Shown: positions 8,149 to 16,741 of the stretch, one piece after another
Position numbering within the stretch: position 1 is the first letter of the stretch
Layout: the number at the start of each line of letters is the position of its first letter
Source: Solimicrobium sp.
GTDB taxonomy: Bacteria; Pseudomonadota; Gammaproteobacteria; Burkholderiales; Burkholderiaceae_D
Direction of reading: 5' to 3'
Length of the DNA stretch: 35,244 nucleotides
Assembly (NCBI GenBank): GCA_021155915.1
Contig: JAJNBE010000021.1
Span: 1 to 35,244 of the forward strand
Notes under the pieces: model-generated
What the model was told of the DNA's origin: nothing
Seen by the model: only the letters and a program-made list of their open reading frames with translations
Databases searched by the model: none
Program-made: the position numbers and the translations under genes

Positions 8149-10239
8149 CTATTCCACGAGATCCGTGGCCCCGCTTGAACCAAATAACTGTAATTTCAGT
8201 TGTGCTAATTGATCTCGTACTCTTGCAGCTTTTTCAAACTCCAAATTTTTTGCATGATCCAACATTGATTTTTCTAAGCGCTTAATTTCTTTACTAACTT
8301 GTGATTCACTCATCACTTCATAACGTGCATGTTCCTGTGCCGCTTCTAACTCTGCACGTGCTGTCTGTTGATTGTAGACGCCATCGATCAAATCGCGAAT
8401 ATGTTTCACCACCCCAATTGGCGTAATATTATTAGCCACATTAAAGGCAATTTGCTTGTTCCGACGGCGCTCGGTTTCGTCAATAGCGCGGCGCATGGAA
8501 TCCGTTATTTTGTCACCGTATAATATGGCCATACCGTTGATGTGACGTGCTGCTCGTCCGATGGTTTGAATCAAACTTCGCTCAGAGCGTAAAAACCCTT
8601 CTTTATCCGCATCTAAAATTGCTACCAAGGACACCTCAGGAATATCCAACCCCTCACGCAAAAGGTTAATGCCTACTAACACATCAAACGTTCCTAACCT
8701 CAAATCTCGCAAGATCTCTACCCGTTCAACCGTATCGATGTCACTATGCAAGTAACGAACTTTGATGCCATTTTCACCTAAGAAATCGGTAAGCTGCTCT
8801 GCCATACGCTTGGTTAATGTGGTAACCAGAATGCGTTCATTTTTCTTTACGCGCAACTGAATCTGGTTCATCAAATCATCCACTTGAGTACGCGCCGGCA
8901 GCACTGAAATCATTGGGTCCACTAATCCTGTCGGGCGTACCACCTGCTCAACTACCTGGTCGGCGTGCTCAGCTTCATAAGCGGCTGGTGTCGCGGAGAC
9001 GAACACGGTTTGGCGCATTTTTGATTCGAACTCATCAAAACGTAGAGGGCGATTATCTAAAGCTGAAGGCAAGCGGAAACCATAATCCACTAAGTTTGTT
9101 TTACGTGCTCTGTCACCGTTATACATGCCGCCAAATTGTCCAATCAATACATGGGATTCATCAAGAAACATTAACGCATCGGGATGTAAATAATCCACTA
9201 ATGTCGGCGGAGGTTCGCCAGGTTTTGCACCACTTAAATGCCGTGAATAATTTTCAATTCCTTTAGTAAAACCGATCTCGCTCATCATCTCTAAATCAAA
9301 ACGTGTGCGTTGTTCGACCCGCTGTTCTTCAAGCAATTTATTTTCAGCCCGAAAAAAACTTAATCGTTCGCGGAGTTCTTCTTTAATGGTTTCAATTGCC
9401 CGTAAAACGGTAACTCTCGGAGTGACGTAATGTGATTTAGGGTACACCGTAAAGCGAACAATTTTTTGTTTGATGCGACCAGTGAGAGGATCAAACAGTT
9501 GTAAATTTTCAATTTCATCGTCAAACATCTCCACGCGCAACGCTAACTCAGCATGCTCCGCTGGAAAAATATCAATGGTGTCGCCACGCACTCGAAAAGT
9601 CCCGCGGCTAAAATCGACTTCATTACGCGTGTATTGCATTTGAATTAGACGCGCAATCACGTCACGCTGGCCAAGCCGATCTTTAGCTCGCAACGTTAGA
9701 ATCATTTGATGATATTCGGTGGGATTTCCTATACCATAAATAGCAGAAACGGTGGCTACGATGATTACATCGCGCCGTTCCATTAACGATTTAGTACATG
9801 ACAACCGCATTTGCTCAATGTGTTCATTAATGGCGGAATCTTTTTCAATAAACAGATCACGCTGCGGCACATAGGCTTCCGGTTGATAGTAATCGTAGTA
9901 ACTTACGAAATATTCCACCGCATTGTGGGGGAAAAAATCACGGAATTCGCTATACAACTGCGCTGCTAAGGTTTTATTCGGTGCAAATACAATCGCAGGG
10001 CGTCCGGTACGCGCGATAACATTAGCCATCGTAAACGTTTTACCAGAACCCGTTACACCCAACAATGTCTGAAAAGCTAAACCGTCATTGATACCTTCCA
10101 CTAACTGATCAATGGCAGCGGGCTGATCTCCGGCGGGTGCAAAGGGTTGGAACAATTGGTAGGGTGAGTCCGGGAAACGCACGAACTGACCCTGGGGCGA
10201 TGAACCAGTCGGCCTGTTATTCGATGATGTATCCGTCAT
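8149..10239 (-). CDS. uvrB: Excinuclease ABC subunit B
   Basis: UvrB verifies DNA damage handed over by UvrA and recruits UvrC for dual incision in nucleotide excision repair. The 696-residue length is usual. Features in order: a Gln/Ser-rich N-terminal leader, Walker A GVTGSGKT (61-68), the beta-hairpin region [13 protein letters not shown], Walker B-type FLDESHV, helicase motifs [39 protein letters not shown] and [10 protein letters not shown], and a C-terminal UVR motif (about 653-688) that contacts UvrC. The start has AAAGG 8 nt upstream. No LexA-like CTG-N10-CAG is visible upstream, so SOS control is not supported. It is divergent from tyrB. Confidence 0.97.
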   Translation of the reverse strand: MTDTSSNNRPTGSSPQGQFVRFPDSPYQLFQPFAPAGDQPAAIDQLVEGINDGLAFQTLLGVTGSGKTFTMANVIARTGRPAIVFAPNKTLAAQLYSEFRDFFPHNAVEYFVSYYDYYQPEAYVPQRDLFIEKDSAINEHIEQMRLSCTKSLMERRDVIIVATVSAIYGIGNPTEYHQMILTLRAKDRLGQRDVIARLIQMQYTRNEVDFSRGTFRVRGDTIDIFPAEHAELALRVEMFDDEIENLQLFDPLTGRIKQKIVRFTVYPKSHYVTPRVTVLRAIETIKEELRERLSFFRAENKLLEEQRVEQRTRFDLEMMSEIGFTKGIENYSRHLSGAKPGEPPPTLVDYLHPDALMFLDESHVLIGQFGGMYNGDRARKTNLVDYGFRLPSALDNRPLRFDEFESKMRQTVFVSATPAAYEAEHADQVVEQVVRPTGLVDPMISVLPARTQVDDLMNQIQLRVKKNERILVTTLTKRMAEQLTDFLGENGIKVRYLHSDIDTVERVEILRDLRLGTFDVLVGINLLREGLDIPEVSLVAILDADKEGFLRSERSLIQTIGRAARHINGMAILYGDKITDSMRRAIDETERRRNKQIAFNVANNITPIGVVKHIRDLIDGVYNQQTARAELEAAQEHARYEVMSESQVSKEIKRLEKSMLDHAKNLEFEKAARVRDQLAQLKLQLFGSSGATDLVE

Positions 10240-10576
10240 GAAGTAACCTTTGGATGAAGTTAATAGTTAGGACTCCAACATAAATACTTAAATAATTGCA
10301 CACGAGCGAACACAAGCGTTCCTTGCCACGATAAATGATTTTAGACCGGTAGGGCAAGGGTTTCGTTTGCATGCACTGCGCTTGCGATACGAACTTTCCC
10401 TACCGGGAAAGTTCCGTGTAGCCCAAGGTTTTTTGCGGCCCAACAACTTAAAAGAAGCGCACTTGCCTCGGTCCTAATGGAAAATCTCGGTTAAAATGTG
10501 TGTCCGATATTCTACTTGCATTGCCCTATTTTTCACTAGCTAAGACTCTGTTAATTCCTAATCCTAATCCGTAAAT
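10240..10576. other. uvrB-tyrB divergent region with overlapping hairpins
   Basis: No gene. Two mutually exclusive inverted repeats share the segment 10398-10406: CCGGTAGGG (10346-10354) with CCCTACCGG (10398-10406), and GAACTTTCCC (10391-10400) with GGGAAAGTTC (10405-10414). Promoters for uvrB and tyrB are expected here but I could not place them with confidence. Confidence 0.55.
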
Positions 10577-11782
10577 ATGCCCTCCTCTCTGTTTTCCGCC
10601 ATCGAAATGGCGCCCCAAGATCCTATTTTAGGCATAACTGAAGCGTTCGTCGCCGACCCGAATCCTAAAAAAATTAACCTGAGTATTGGCGCCTATTATG
10701 ATGACAATGGCAAAGTACCCCTTTTAGAGTGCGTAAGGCAGGCTGAAACATTACTTATCTCGTCAGGCGCTCCACACACTTATTTACCTATTGATGGTCT
10801 GGCTGCGTACGATAAGGCAGTTCAGGAATTGGTATTTGGTATTGGCAGTAAAGTAATTTTAGAAAAGCGTGCAATAACAGTGCAAGCAATCGGTGGTACT
10901 GGTGCATTAAAGCTAGGTGCCGATTTCCTACAACGTTTTTCGCCCGGTGCTGAAGTCTGGATCAGCGACCCCAGTTGGGAAAATCATCGCGCTTTATTTG
11001 AATCGGCCGGTTTCATTGTCAACAATTATCCGTACTTTGATGCAACTATACATGGCGTTAACTTTGCAGGAATGTTAGCCAGCTTTGAAGCCATGCCGAC
11101 GGGATCGATCGTTATACTTCATGCATGTTGCCATAATCCCACTGGGGCAGACTTAACTCCTGAGCAGTGGGGGCAAATTATTAGCGTTGTTGCCAACCGT
11201 AGGCTAACTCCTTTCCTTGATATGGCTTATCAAGGCTTCGGCGATGGTATCGAGGAGGATGGTCAAGTAGTACGCCGTTTTGCTGACGCGGGCATACCCT
11301 TATTTGTATCCAACTCGTTTTCGAAATCATTTTCATTATATGGTGAGCGTGTAGGTGCTTTAAGTATTGTTACGGCCAACAGTGCTGAAGCTAGCCGTGT
11401 TTTATCACAAGTAAAACGGGTAATTCGAACTAACTACTCAAATCCACCCACTCATGGTGGAAAGATTGTGGCAACGATATTGTCTAGTCCGGAATTACGC
11501 GCCATGTGGGAGAGCGAGCTAGCTGCAATGCGTGTACGCATTCGCGCCAATCGTGAGTTATTAGTTGATTTGCTCAAACAAAAAGCGCCGAAATACGATT
11601 TTTCTTTCGTGAACCATCAACGTGGTATGTTTTCTTATTCAGGTCTAAGCCAAAAGCAAGTGGCCCAATTACGTGATAACAATTCTATCTACGCCATAGA
11701 AAACGGCCGCATTTGTATTGCCGCCTTGAATGCCGGCAATATTAATCAAGTTGTAGAGGCAATTTGCAACGTTCTCCAATAA
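10577..11782 (+). CDS. tyrB: Aromatic/aspartate aminotransferase, class I
   Basis: A PLP enzyme that moves amino groups between aromatic or acidic amino acids and 2-oxoglutarate. The 401-residue length and motifs fit the TyrB/AspC group: HACCHNPTGADLTPEQW, with the Asn that contacts PLP, FLDMAYQGFGDG with the Asp/Tyr pair, SNSFSKSFSLYGERVGAL with the Schiff-base Lys, and the substrate-binding Arg in NGRICIA. It opens with FSAIEMAPQDPILG, also typical. TyrB versus AspC specificity cannot be settled by eye. The pairing with divergent uvrB is frequent in Burkholderiales. The tRNA-Asn promoter follows its stop codon closely. Confidence 0.9.
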   Translation: MPSSLFSAIEMAPQDPILGITEAFVADPNPKKINLSIGAYYDDNGKVPLLECVRQAETLLISSGAPHTYLPIDGLAAYDKAVQELVFGIGSKVILEKRAITVQAIGGTGALKLGADFLQRFSPGAEVWISDPSWENHRALFESAGFIVNNYPYFDATIHGVNFAGMLASFEAMPTGSIVILHACCHNPTGADLTPEQWGQIISVVANRRLTPFLDMAYQGFGDGIEEDGQVVRRFADAGIPLFVSNSFSKSFSLYGERVGALSIVTANSAEASRVLSQVKRVIRTNYSNPPTHGGKIVATILSSPELRAMWESELAAMRVRIRANRELLVDLLKQKAPKYDFSFVNHQRGMFSYSGLSQKQVAQLRDNNSIYAIENGRICIAALNAGNINQVVEAICNVLQ

Positions 11783-11807
11783 AAAAGAATGAGAGAAAGG
11801 AAAATCC

Positions 11808-11836
11808 TTGACGTGCTAACCCCCTCCCCCTATAAT
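11808..11836 (+). promoter_or_regulatory. Sigma-70 promoter of tRNA-Asn
   Basis: TTGACG (11808-11813), a 17-bp spacer rich in C, and a perfect TATAAT (11831-11836). The predicted start near 11843 precedes the mature tRNA by about 5 nt, so a short leader is removed by RNase P. Confidence 0.85.
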
Positions 11837-11847
11837 CTCGCTTCTGT

Positions 11848-11923
11848 TCCCTGATAGCTCAGTTGGTAGAGCGACGGACTGTTAATCCGCAGGTCCCTGG
11901 TTCGAGTCCAGGTCGGGGAGCCA
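11848..11923 (+). tRNA. tRNA-Asn (anticodon GTT)
   Basis: 76 nt with full cloverleaf: acceptor TCCCTGA paired to TCGGGGA, D-arm AGCTCAGTTGGTAGAGC, anticodon stem CGGAC with loop containing GTT (11881-11883), T-arm with GGTTCGAGTCC, discriminator G and an encoded CCA (11921-11923). It reads AAC/AAU codons. It has its own promoter and terminator and so does not depend on tyrB. Confidence 0.97.
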
Positions 11924-11941
11924 AAAAATATTTAGTAAATT

Positions 11942-11977
11942 AAAGGGTTACATGCTTCGGCTTGTAACCCTTTTTTT
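11942..11977 (+). terminator. Rho-independent terminator of tRNA-Asn
   Basis: An 11-bp perfect stem, AAAGGGTTACA (11942-11952) with TGTAACCCTTT (11963-11973), a 10-nt loop containing TTCGG, and a T-run to 11977. Confidence 0.93.
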
Positions 11978-12545
11978 GTATTTTGGTTTCTTTGTTGTCC
12001 CATGTAACCACTGTGCAGCCCGATTTGGAAAATACTTAGCCTCTTACAGCAAACCCGGCGTACATCAAAACTCGCATACGGGCTCACCAGGCAGACTGCA
12101 AAGCCAATTGGTTCTGGTGCCCGAATTATAGATACCGGAAAGGCCCTATCAGATTGGTTGCGGGAGCGCCTCCTAGCATGCACATGGTTCGCATCTAGAA
12201 AGGATGGATCCAAGAATATAAGCTGGGATACAACAGGAAGTAACTTGACTGGTTCGCAGCCTACTACATCCCTTCTAATAACCTAAAGTGGTTACAACTT
12301 ATAACTTAATTCCGGATTATTCTATATCTGTACTTAGAGCACCTCTACTTTGGCTAGCTCTTTAGGATAGGAAAGAGGCCTCTCTCTTTGACAAAATTTT
12401 CTTGGATGGATAATTGATTATTCCAATTTAGCGGCCGCAATACTGTCGAAATTTCTAAAAGCCAAATGACAATCGGTATGCTAAGCTGTCTTTCAAGCTA
12501 GGAAATGCGAGACTGCAAATAATTAGATTATTATAGAAAGCTGGG
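11978..12545. other. Gap after tRNA-Asn
   Basis: About 570 bp with no convincing gene. A 93-codon minus-strand frame (11932-12213) overlaps the tRNA terminator and matches nothing I know. Space next to a tRNA gene is a usual landing site for mobile DNA, but I see no integrase, direct repeat of the tRNA 3' end, or transposase remnant. Confidence 0.45.
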
Positions 12546-13397
12546 ATGGCATCTAAGAAATCGTATATATGGACTGAGGATGGAAGCCGACTGCACTATC
12601 AAAGCTCATCCCAAAACGACTTTCCGTTCACCGGATTTAACTGGCTATTTCTTCCAGGCGGGCCAGGCTTAGGATCAGAAGCATTATCTAATTTGACTGA
12701 GTTACTTAAAGATAAAATTCCAGGCACTATCTGGCATTTAGATTTGCCGAATGATGGCTCGAACATTTTAAAGGATAAGCCGATCCTGAATTCGCGATCT
12801 GCAATTACTCAAGCAATTTCTGCTCTGGATCATGTTATTTTAGTAGCACACTCCTCACTCGGTATGCTTGCACAAACTATGCCCGAACTTGAGGAATTAT
12901 TAAGTGGACTAGTATTGATCGGATCGGCGCCAGACGCATCTTGGCAAACCCAATTTGCAGAATTTTGCATCAATAATTTTGACCCAATTATTGCTGAAGC
13001 AGAAAAAGAATATGCCAAAAATCCCGGTAACGAAACTTTGCGTAACTTACTATTAGCGGCTGCCAAGCGTTGTTTTGTGACAGAAAAATCATTAATTGCA
13101 GGTCGACAATTAATTGAGCGAATTCCGGTGAATCACTCCGCAAGTGAGCAAGAATCGCTGATTTTTAATTCAAAAGAATACCTCGCGACGTGGATTCCAC
13201 AAAAAATAAATACCTTAATCATTAATGGTTCAGAAGATTACATTACGCCGTTAAAGTTATTTGATGAAAACGAGCAATATCATCGAGAAAATATATTAAT
13301 CAAAAAAATTTCTAACGCCGGCCATTATCCCTGGCTTGAAAATACGGAGGAAATTGTGAGCGCATTTCAGGTTTATTCAAAGAAATTTAAAAGATAG
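12546..13397 (+). CDS. Alpha/beta-hydrolase fold protein
   Basis: A 283-residue cytosolic hydrolase with no signal peptide. LPGGPGLG (36-43) is the oxyanion-hole motif shared with proline iminopeptidases. The nucleophile elbow is VAHSSLGML (100-108), slightly unusual: the serine two before Gly106 is Ser104 and is preceded by Ser103. Asp231 (NGSEDYITP) and His260 (NAGHYPW) complete the triad. Substrate cannot be predicted: peptidase, esterase or lactonase are all possible. The ribosome binding site is weak (GAAAGCTGGG). It is followed 26 bp later by repeat copy C. Confidence 0.78.
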   Translation: MASKKSYIWTEDGSRLHYQSSSQNDFPFTGFNWLFLPGGPGLGSEALSNLTELLKDKIPGTIWHLDLPNDGSNILKDKPILNSRSAITQAISALDHVILVAHSSLGMLAQTMPELEELLSGLVLIGSAPDASWQTQFAEFCINNFDPIIAEAEKEYAKNPGNETLRNLLLAAAKRCFVTEKSLIAGRQLIERIPVNHSASEQESLIFNSKEYLATWIPQKINTLIINGSEDYITPLKLFDENEQYHRENILIKKISNAGHYPWLENTEEIVSAFQVYSKKFKR

Positions 13398-13423
13398 ATC
13401 TAACCAAGTTGAGATACCTCTAC

Positions 13424-13552
13424 GCCATAGTAAGCAGTGTGCCAAGGCGAGGTACTCGGAGCAGAGCGATCCTCGGCTACTTAAGTACATGAGGATTGCG
13501 ACCACCGCGCATTGCCGAGTTTTGCTCTAACAGTCAGTCATGCGGTGGCTTC
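13424..13552 (+). repeat. Dispersed intergenic repeat, copy C
   Basis: Third copy, plus orientation, 26 bp after the hydrolase stop. The core AGTACATGAGGATTG lies at 13484-13498 and the neighbouring 28-nt block matches copy A at 26 positions. This copy contains a clean hairpin: GCGATCCTC (13466-13474) pairs with GAGGATTGC (13491-13499) with one G-U pair. Confidence 0.75.
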
Positions 13553-13641
13553 GTTTGCTAAGTTAAACTTCGTTGATGTGGAAGGTAGCGATACCTCACG
13601 CGTTTCATGCGTTCGAACTGAACATTAATCGGAATTTTATT

Positions 13642-14898
13642 ATGAATAACCTGGCTGTCTTTTTTTTGTTTTTCCTTGCATGTTCTGCTGGGGCGCAATC
13701 TCAATACATGATTGAAATGGATACGCTAACCCCGAACGTTGCAACGGCGACCCTGTACTTATCGGCTTCGAATACATCCAATCGGCTAACTTTGCGTGGA
13801 AGGCAAATAGGATCAGATCCTCAAGTGCTTAATCCTAGCTGTAACAATCAGCCATTACTATTGGTAGCGAAAGAACAATGGTTAGCTCCTGAATATTGCT
13901 CCATGGTGACATGGACGATTCGATTTGACCCTGCTCTACAAGGCAACGTGAATGCATACGAGCAGCGCAGTTTATTTTTTGCGGATCGTCCCTGGTGGCT
14001 GCTGTCGGAGCAGACCTCCCTGTTACGATCAGAGAATGAGAAGGAACCGATTAGGGTGAGTGTGCACATCAAGGGCGACAAATTTCAGCCCAATCCTAAA
14101 CAATCTTGGTTGGTTCCGGCTAAAGACAGCGCGCCAGGATTTTATGCATTTGGAGAACTTGCTGAAATATCTCGGACCCACGGCAACGTCACAGTGCACC
14201 ATGTGGCTGATAACGCAAATCGCATCAAACGCTTGGGCCTCATTTCCGCCCATGAGCAAGCATTTAATTATATGGTTTCGCTTTTCCCGCATCCGGCCAC
14301 AGACCACTTACTCGTGGTTTGGTTAGGGATTGATAAGAAGCATAATCAGACAAGCGGTGCAACGGGGGATAATAGTCTTCTGGTCAATTATCAATATGGC
14401 GGTGATAAAGCCACAGAAGCATTAAGTAAAGCGATGACACTTATGACGGTAGCCCATGAACAATTTCATCACTTGTCTCAGGCCGCTCTGCCGGCCGCCT
14501 GGCTTAACGAAAGTTTGGCGCAGTACTACGGGTTGAAAGCTTTATCGTACAGTCGGTTGCCCGCTACTGATCAGACTCACATTCGCACAAAATTCATCAA
14601 TCCAGATAGACCAATTGTTAAAGGTCTTTTGGGAATTCAACAAGAATATGATGCTGGAAACTCTTCTGGCTATCCGCGTTTTTATGATCAGGGCGCCACG
14701 TTTTGGGCGGAGATTGATCGCACGCTATATGATGAGTCAAAAGGCGAGTGCAGTCTTGATCAGTTCCTGCCACTACTGTTGTCACGTTATGATTTTGGTT
14801 TGCATGGGGAATTGCCACAGTATTTTGTGGCGAGATTGCGCGATGTGGCCGGAAAACGAATAGATGAAATAGTGGCTAAGTATGTAACTGCTGAATAA
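13642..14898 (+). CDS. Secreted zinc metalloprotease-like protein (HEXXH, gluzincin type)
   Basis: The open frame begins at 13573, but ATG at 13642 places a signal peptide directly at the N-terminus (MNNLAVFFLFFLACSAGA), so I chose it, giving 418 residues. Cleavage after AGA is likely; LAC could instead serve as a poor lipobox. The catalytic motif HEQFH (272-276) is followed after 13 residues by the ESLAQYY segment, whose Glu290 would be the third zinc ligand, as in M1/M61-like 'peptidase MA' proteins, although the spacing is shorter than in M1 (18). The first 250 residues should form beta-rich domains but match nothing I recognise. It should act in the periplasm or outside. It converges with thpR. 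Confidence 0.72.
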   Translation: MNNLAVFFLFFLACSAGAQSQYMIEMDTLTPNVATATLYLSASNTSNRLTLRGRQIGSDPQVLNPSCNNQPLLLVAKEQWLAPEYCSMVTWTIRFDPALQGNVNAYEQRSLFFADRPWWLLSEQTSLLRSENEKEPIRVSVHIKGDKFQPNPKQSWLVPAKDSAPGFYAFGELAEISRTHGNVTVHHVADNANRIKRLGLISAHEQAFNYMVSLFPHPATDHLLVVWLGIDKKHNQTSGATGDNSLLVNYQYGGDKATEALSKAMTLMTVAHEQFHHLSQAALPAAWLNESLAQYYGLKALSYSRLPATDQTHIRTKFINPDRPIVKGLLGIQQEYDAGNSSGYPRFYDQGATFWAEIDRTLYDESKGECSLDQFLPLLLSRYDFGLHGELPQYFVARLRDVAGKRIDEIVAKYVTAE

Positions 14899-14928
14899 GT
14901 TAAAGGTAAATCAGGTAGCGCCACGTCC

Positions 14929-14954
14929 ATAGGTCGGCATAAAAGTTGACCTAT
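14929..14954. terminator. Possible bidirectional hairpin between convergent genes
   Basis: ATAGGTC (14929-14935) pairs with GACCTAT (14948-14954) between the metalloprotease and thpR stop codons. The stem is only 7 bp and lacks a proper T-run, so it is at best a weak terminator. Confidence 0.3.
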
Positions 14955-14957
14955 CAA

Positions 14958-15494
14958 TTAGTAATAAGTTTGCAGCACGTGATATTTACTTTTCGATGTT
15001 TGTTCTGACTTCACCAATACGTATTCGCGCACATGCCAACGAATGGGTTTATCTAAAGAATATATTAAAGAGGTATCAATCTCATGACGCGCTAACGTTA
15101 TATGTGGGCGAAAAGCAAGTGCTTCTGTCGACAAACCCAAATTCCAGATCTTCTCAGCAAGCGATGCATGTAACTTCAATAAATTATCAGGCACTAAATC
15201 CGGCTCTAACATAACCACCCCTTGCGGCCATACGCATGAACGGCTGAACACAAGATCAAAGGGATGAATAGCAACTTTTAGCCCATGCACCAATTCGCTT
15301 AATGCAGAATCCGGTACATTGCCTAAGAAATGTAAGGTGAGATGAAATGATTCCACCGGGACTTGCGCCGCACCTGTGGACCAGTTACCTTCATCCCACA
15401 AACGTTTAATCGCATTTTGCAACGTAGCTTCGGGCCAAAGTGCCAGAAATAAACGGTGAGTTCGATCACTAATTTTTGGTGTTTTTTTTATCAT
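14958..15494 (-). CDS. thpR: RNA 2',3'-cyclic phosphodiesterase (LigT/ThpR, 2H family)
   Basis: 2H-family enzymes hydrolyse 2',3'-cyclic phosphates at RNA ends to 2'-phosphates and can ligate tRNA halves in vitro. Both signature motifs are present: HLTL (51-54, in FHLTLHFLGNV) and HITL (131-134, in FRPHITLARHE). The frame is open to 15590, but that would overlap corA. ATG at 15494 lies just after the corA stop and leads straight into the family's RLFLALWP opening, so I use it (178 residues). It is probably cotranscribed with corA. Confidence 0.87.
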   Translation of the reverse strand: MIKKTPKISDRTHRLFLALWPEATLQNAIKRLWDEGNWSTGAAQVPVESFHLTLHFLGNVPDSALSELVHGLKVAIHPFDLVFSRSCVWPQGVVMLEPDLVPDNLLKLHASLAEKIWNLGLSTEALAFRPHITLARHEIDTSLIYSLDKPIRWHVREYVLVKSEQTSKSKYHVLQTYY

Positions 15495-15507
15495 CTTAAA
15501 CTTCTGA

Positions 15508-16473
15508 TTATAGCCAGCCTGACTTCTTAAAGCGGTAGTACAGATACCCGCACACCACAGATACAATGCCCAGCGCCATCGGATAACCATACTTCCATTT
15601 CAATTCAGGTATGTTTTCAAAATTCATGCCCCAGATGCCAACAAATGCGGTCGCCACTGCGAAAATGGCGGCCCAGCTCGCCAGCATCTTGCTGACTTCG
15701 TTCTGTTCAATGGACACCGTTGACAAGTTAACCTGAATCGCCGTTCCGATAGTGTCGCGGATTGCATCGATGGACGAATTAATGCGATCGAGGTGATCTT
15801 GTACGTCACGGAAGTAGTCTTTAGTATTCGCGCAGATCGGGGGCACTCGTCCGCCGTGAAGCTTGCCTACCGCCTCCATTAAAGGAGCTACCGCATGCTT
15901 AAGCACGATCACTTTACGTTTGAGCTGATACAGCCGTTCGAGGTTAGCAAGTTGCGAACCTTTGGAGAATATCTGTTCTTCAATTGTCTCCAGTTCCGAC
16001 TCCAGCGCATCAACTACCGGAAAATAGCGGTCGACCACGGCGTCCATCAAAGCATATAGGACAAAAGCAGAACCTTTCTTTAATTGATGTGGCTCCTGTT
16101 CACAACGAGCGCGCACGCCTAGAAATCCTTGTTGACAACGGTTGCGAATAGAAAGCACATAATTCTCTCCGACAAAAATATCGACTTCTCCCACTCGCAA
16201 TTCACCTTCCAACAACTCCACGGAATGCATCACCACAAATAACGATTCGCCATATTCTTCAATCTTAGGACGTTGGTGGCCATGACGTGCGTCTTCAACA
16301 GCAAGTTCATGCAAATTAAATTCATGTTGCATCTCGTCCAACTCAGCGGGTTCAGCTTCCCTAAGAGCGACCCAAACAAAACATTCAGGACGATTGACGT
16401 ACTCGCTAATATCTTCAGTAGAAATATCGCTTAGTTTAGTTCCTTCCTGGTAGGCGACACAATTGATAAGCAT
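15508..16473 (-). CDS. corA: CorA-type magnesium/cobalt transporter
   Basis: CorA forms a pentameric channel for Mg2+ (also Co2+ and Ni2+) in the inner membrane. The ORF extends to 16629, but the upstream 52 codons look non-coding, and ATG at 16473 has GGAG 10 nt before it and yields a normal 321 residues. The N-terminal cytosolic alpha/beta domain and long helix (DRYFPVVDALESELETIEEQIF) lead to two C-terminal membrane segments. The selectivity motif GMN is at 282-284, in IWGMNFENIPEL, and the protein ends in the basic tail YRFKKSGWL. It is followed by thpR. Confidence 0.92.
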   Translation of the reverse strand: MLINCVAYQEGTKLSDISTEDISEYVNRPECFVWVALREAEPAELDEMQHEFNLHELAVEDARHGHQRPKIEEYGESLFVVMHSVELLEGELRVGEVDIFVGENYVLSIRNRCQQGFLGVRARCEQEPHQLKKGSAFVLYALMDAVVDRYFPVVDALESELETIEEQIFSKGSQLANLERLYQLKRKVIVLKHAVAPLMEAVGKLHGGRVPPICANTKDYFRDVQDHLDRINSSIDAIRDTIGTAIQVNLSTVSIEQNEVSKMLASWAAIFAVATAFVGIWGMNFENIPELKWKYGYPMALGIVSVVCGYLYYRFKKSGWL

Positions 16474-16741
16474 GAGGACGATCTCCGAAAAATTAAGGTG
16501 AATTCTGGCAAGTTTTTTCAAACCAAAGCTTACACCGGAATTTCTTCTGTGGCGAAGATACTGGAAGCACGACAATAATTCGTCCAGTTTTCCTGCATGG
16601 ACTAAGCGATGGCGAAATCGGCACAGCAAGATAGATTTAGTTGGGTTACCATAAGCTTTTTTACATGCGGATTTCTAACAGGCACCGCACAAATCTTTGC
16701 CAACAGTAAAGTCGTCAAACTCTAACGTATCGGAATAGAAA

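Noticed and set aside
7950..8285. 111-codon plus-strand ORF with a Cys-rich stretch
   Set aside because: It overlaps the end of uvrB on the other strand; the Cys-rich part comes from the inverted repeat at 8079-8132.
10240..10300. LexA box for uvrB
   Set aside because: No CTG-N10-CAG arrangement was seen upstream of the start codon.
11932..12213. 93-codon minus-strand ORF after tRNA-Asn
   Set aside because: It reads through the tRNA terminator in reverse and matches no known family; also considered as a transposase remnant but no motif was found.
11924..12545. Integrated element at the tRNA-Asn gene
   Set aside because: No integrase, no duplicated tRNA 3' end and no phage gene could be found within the window.
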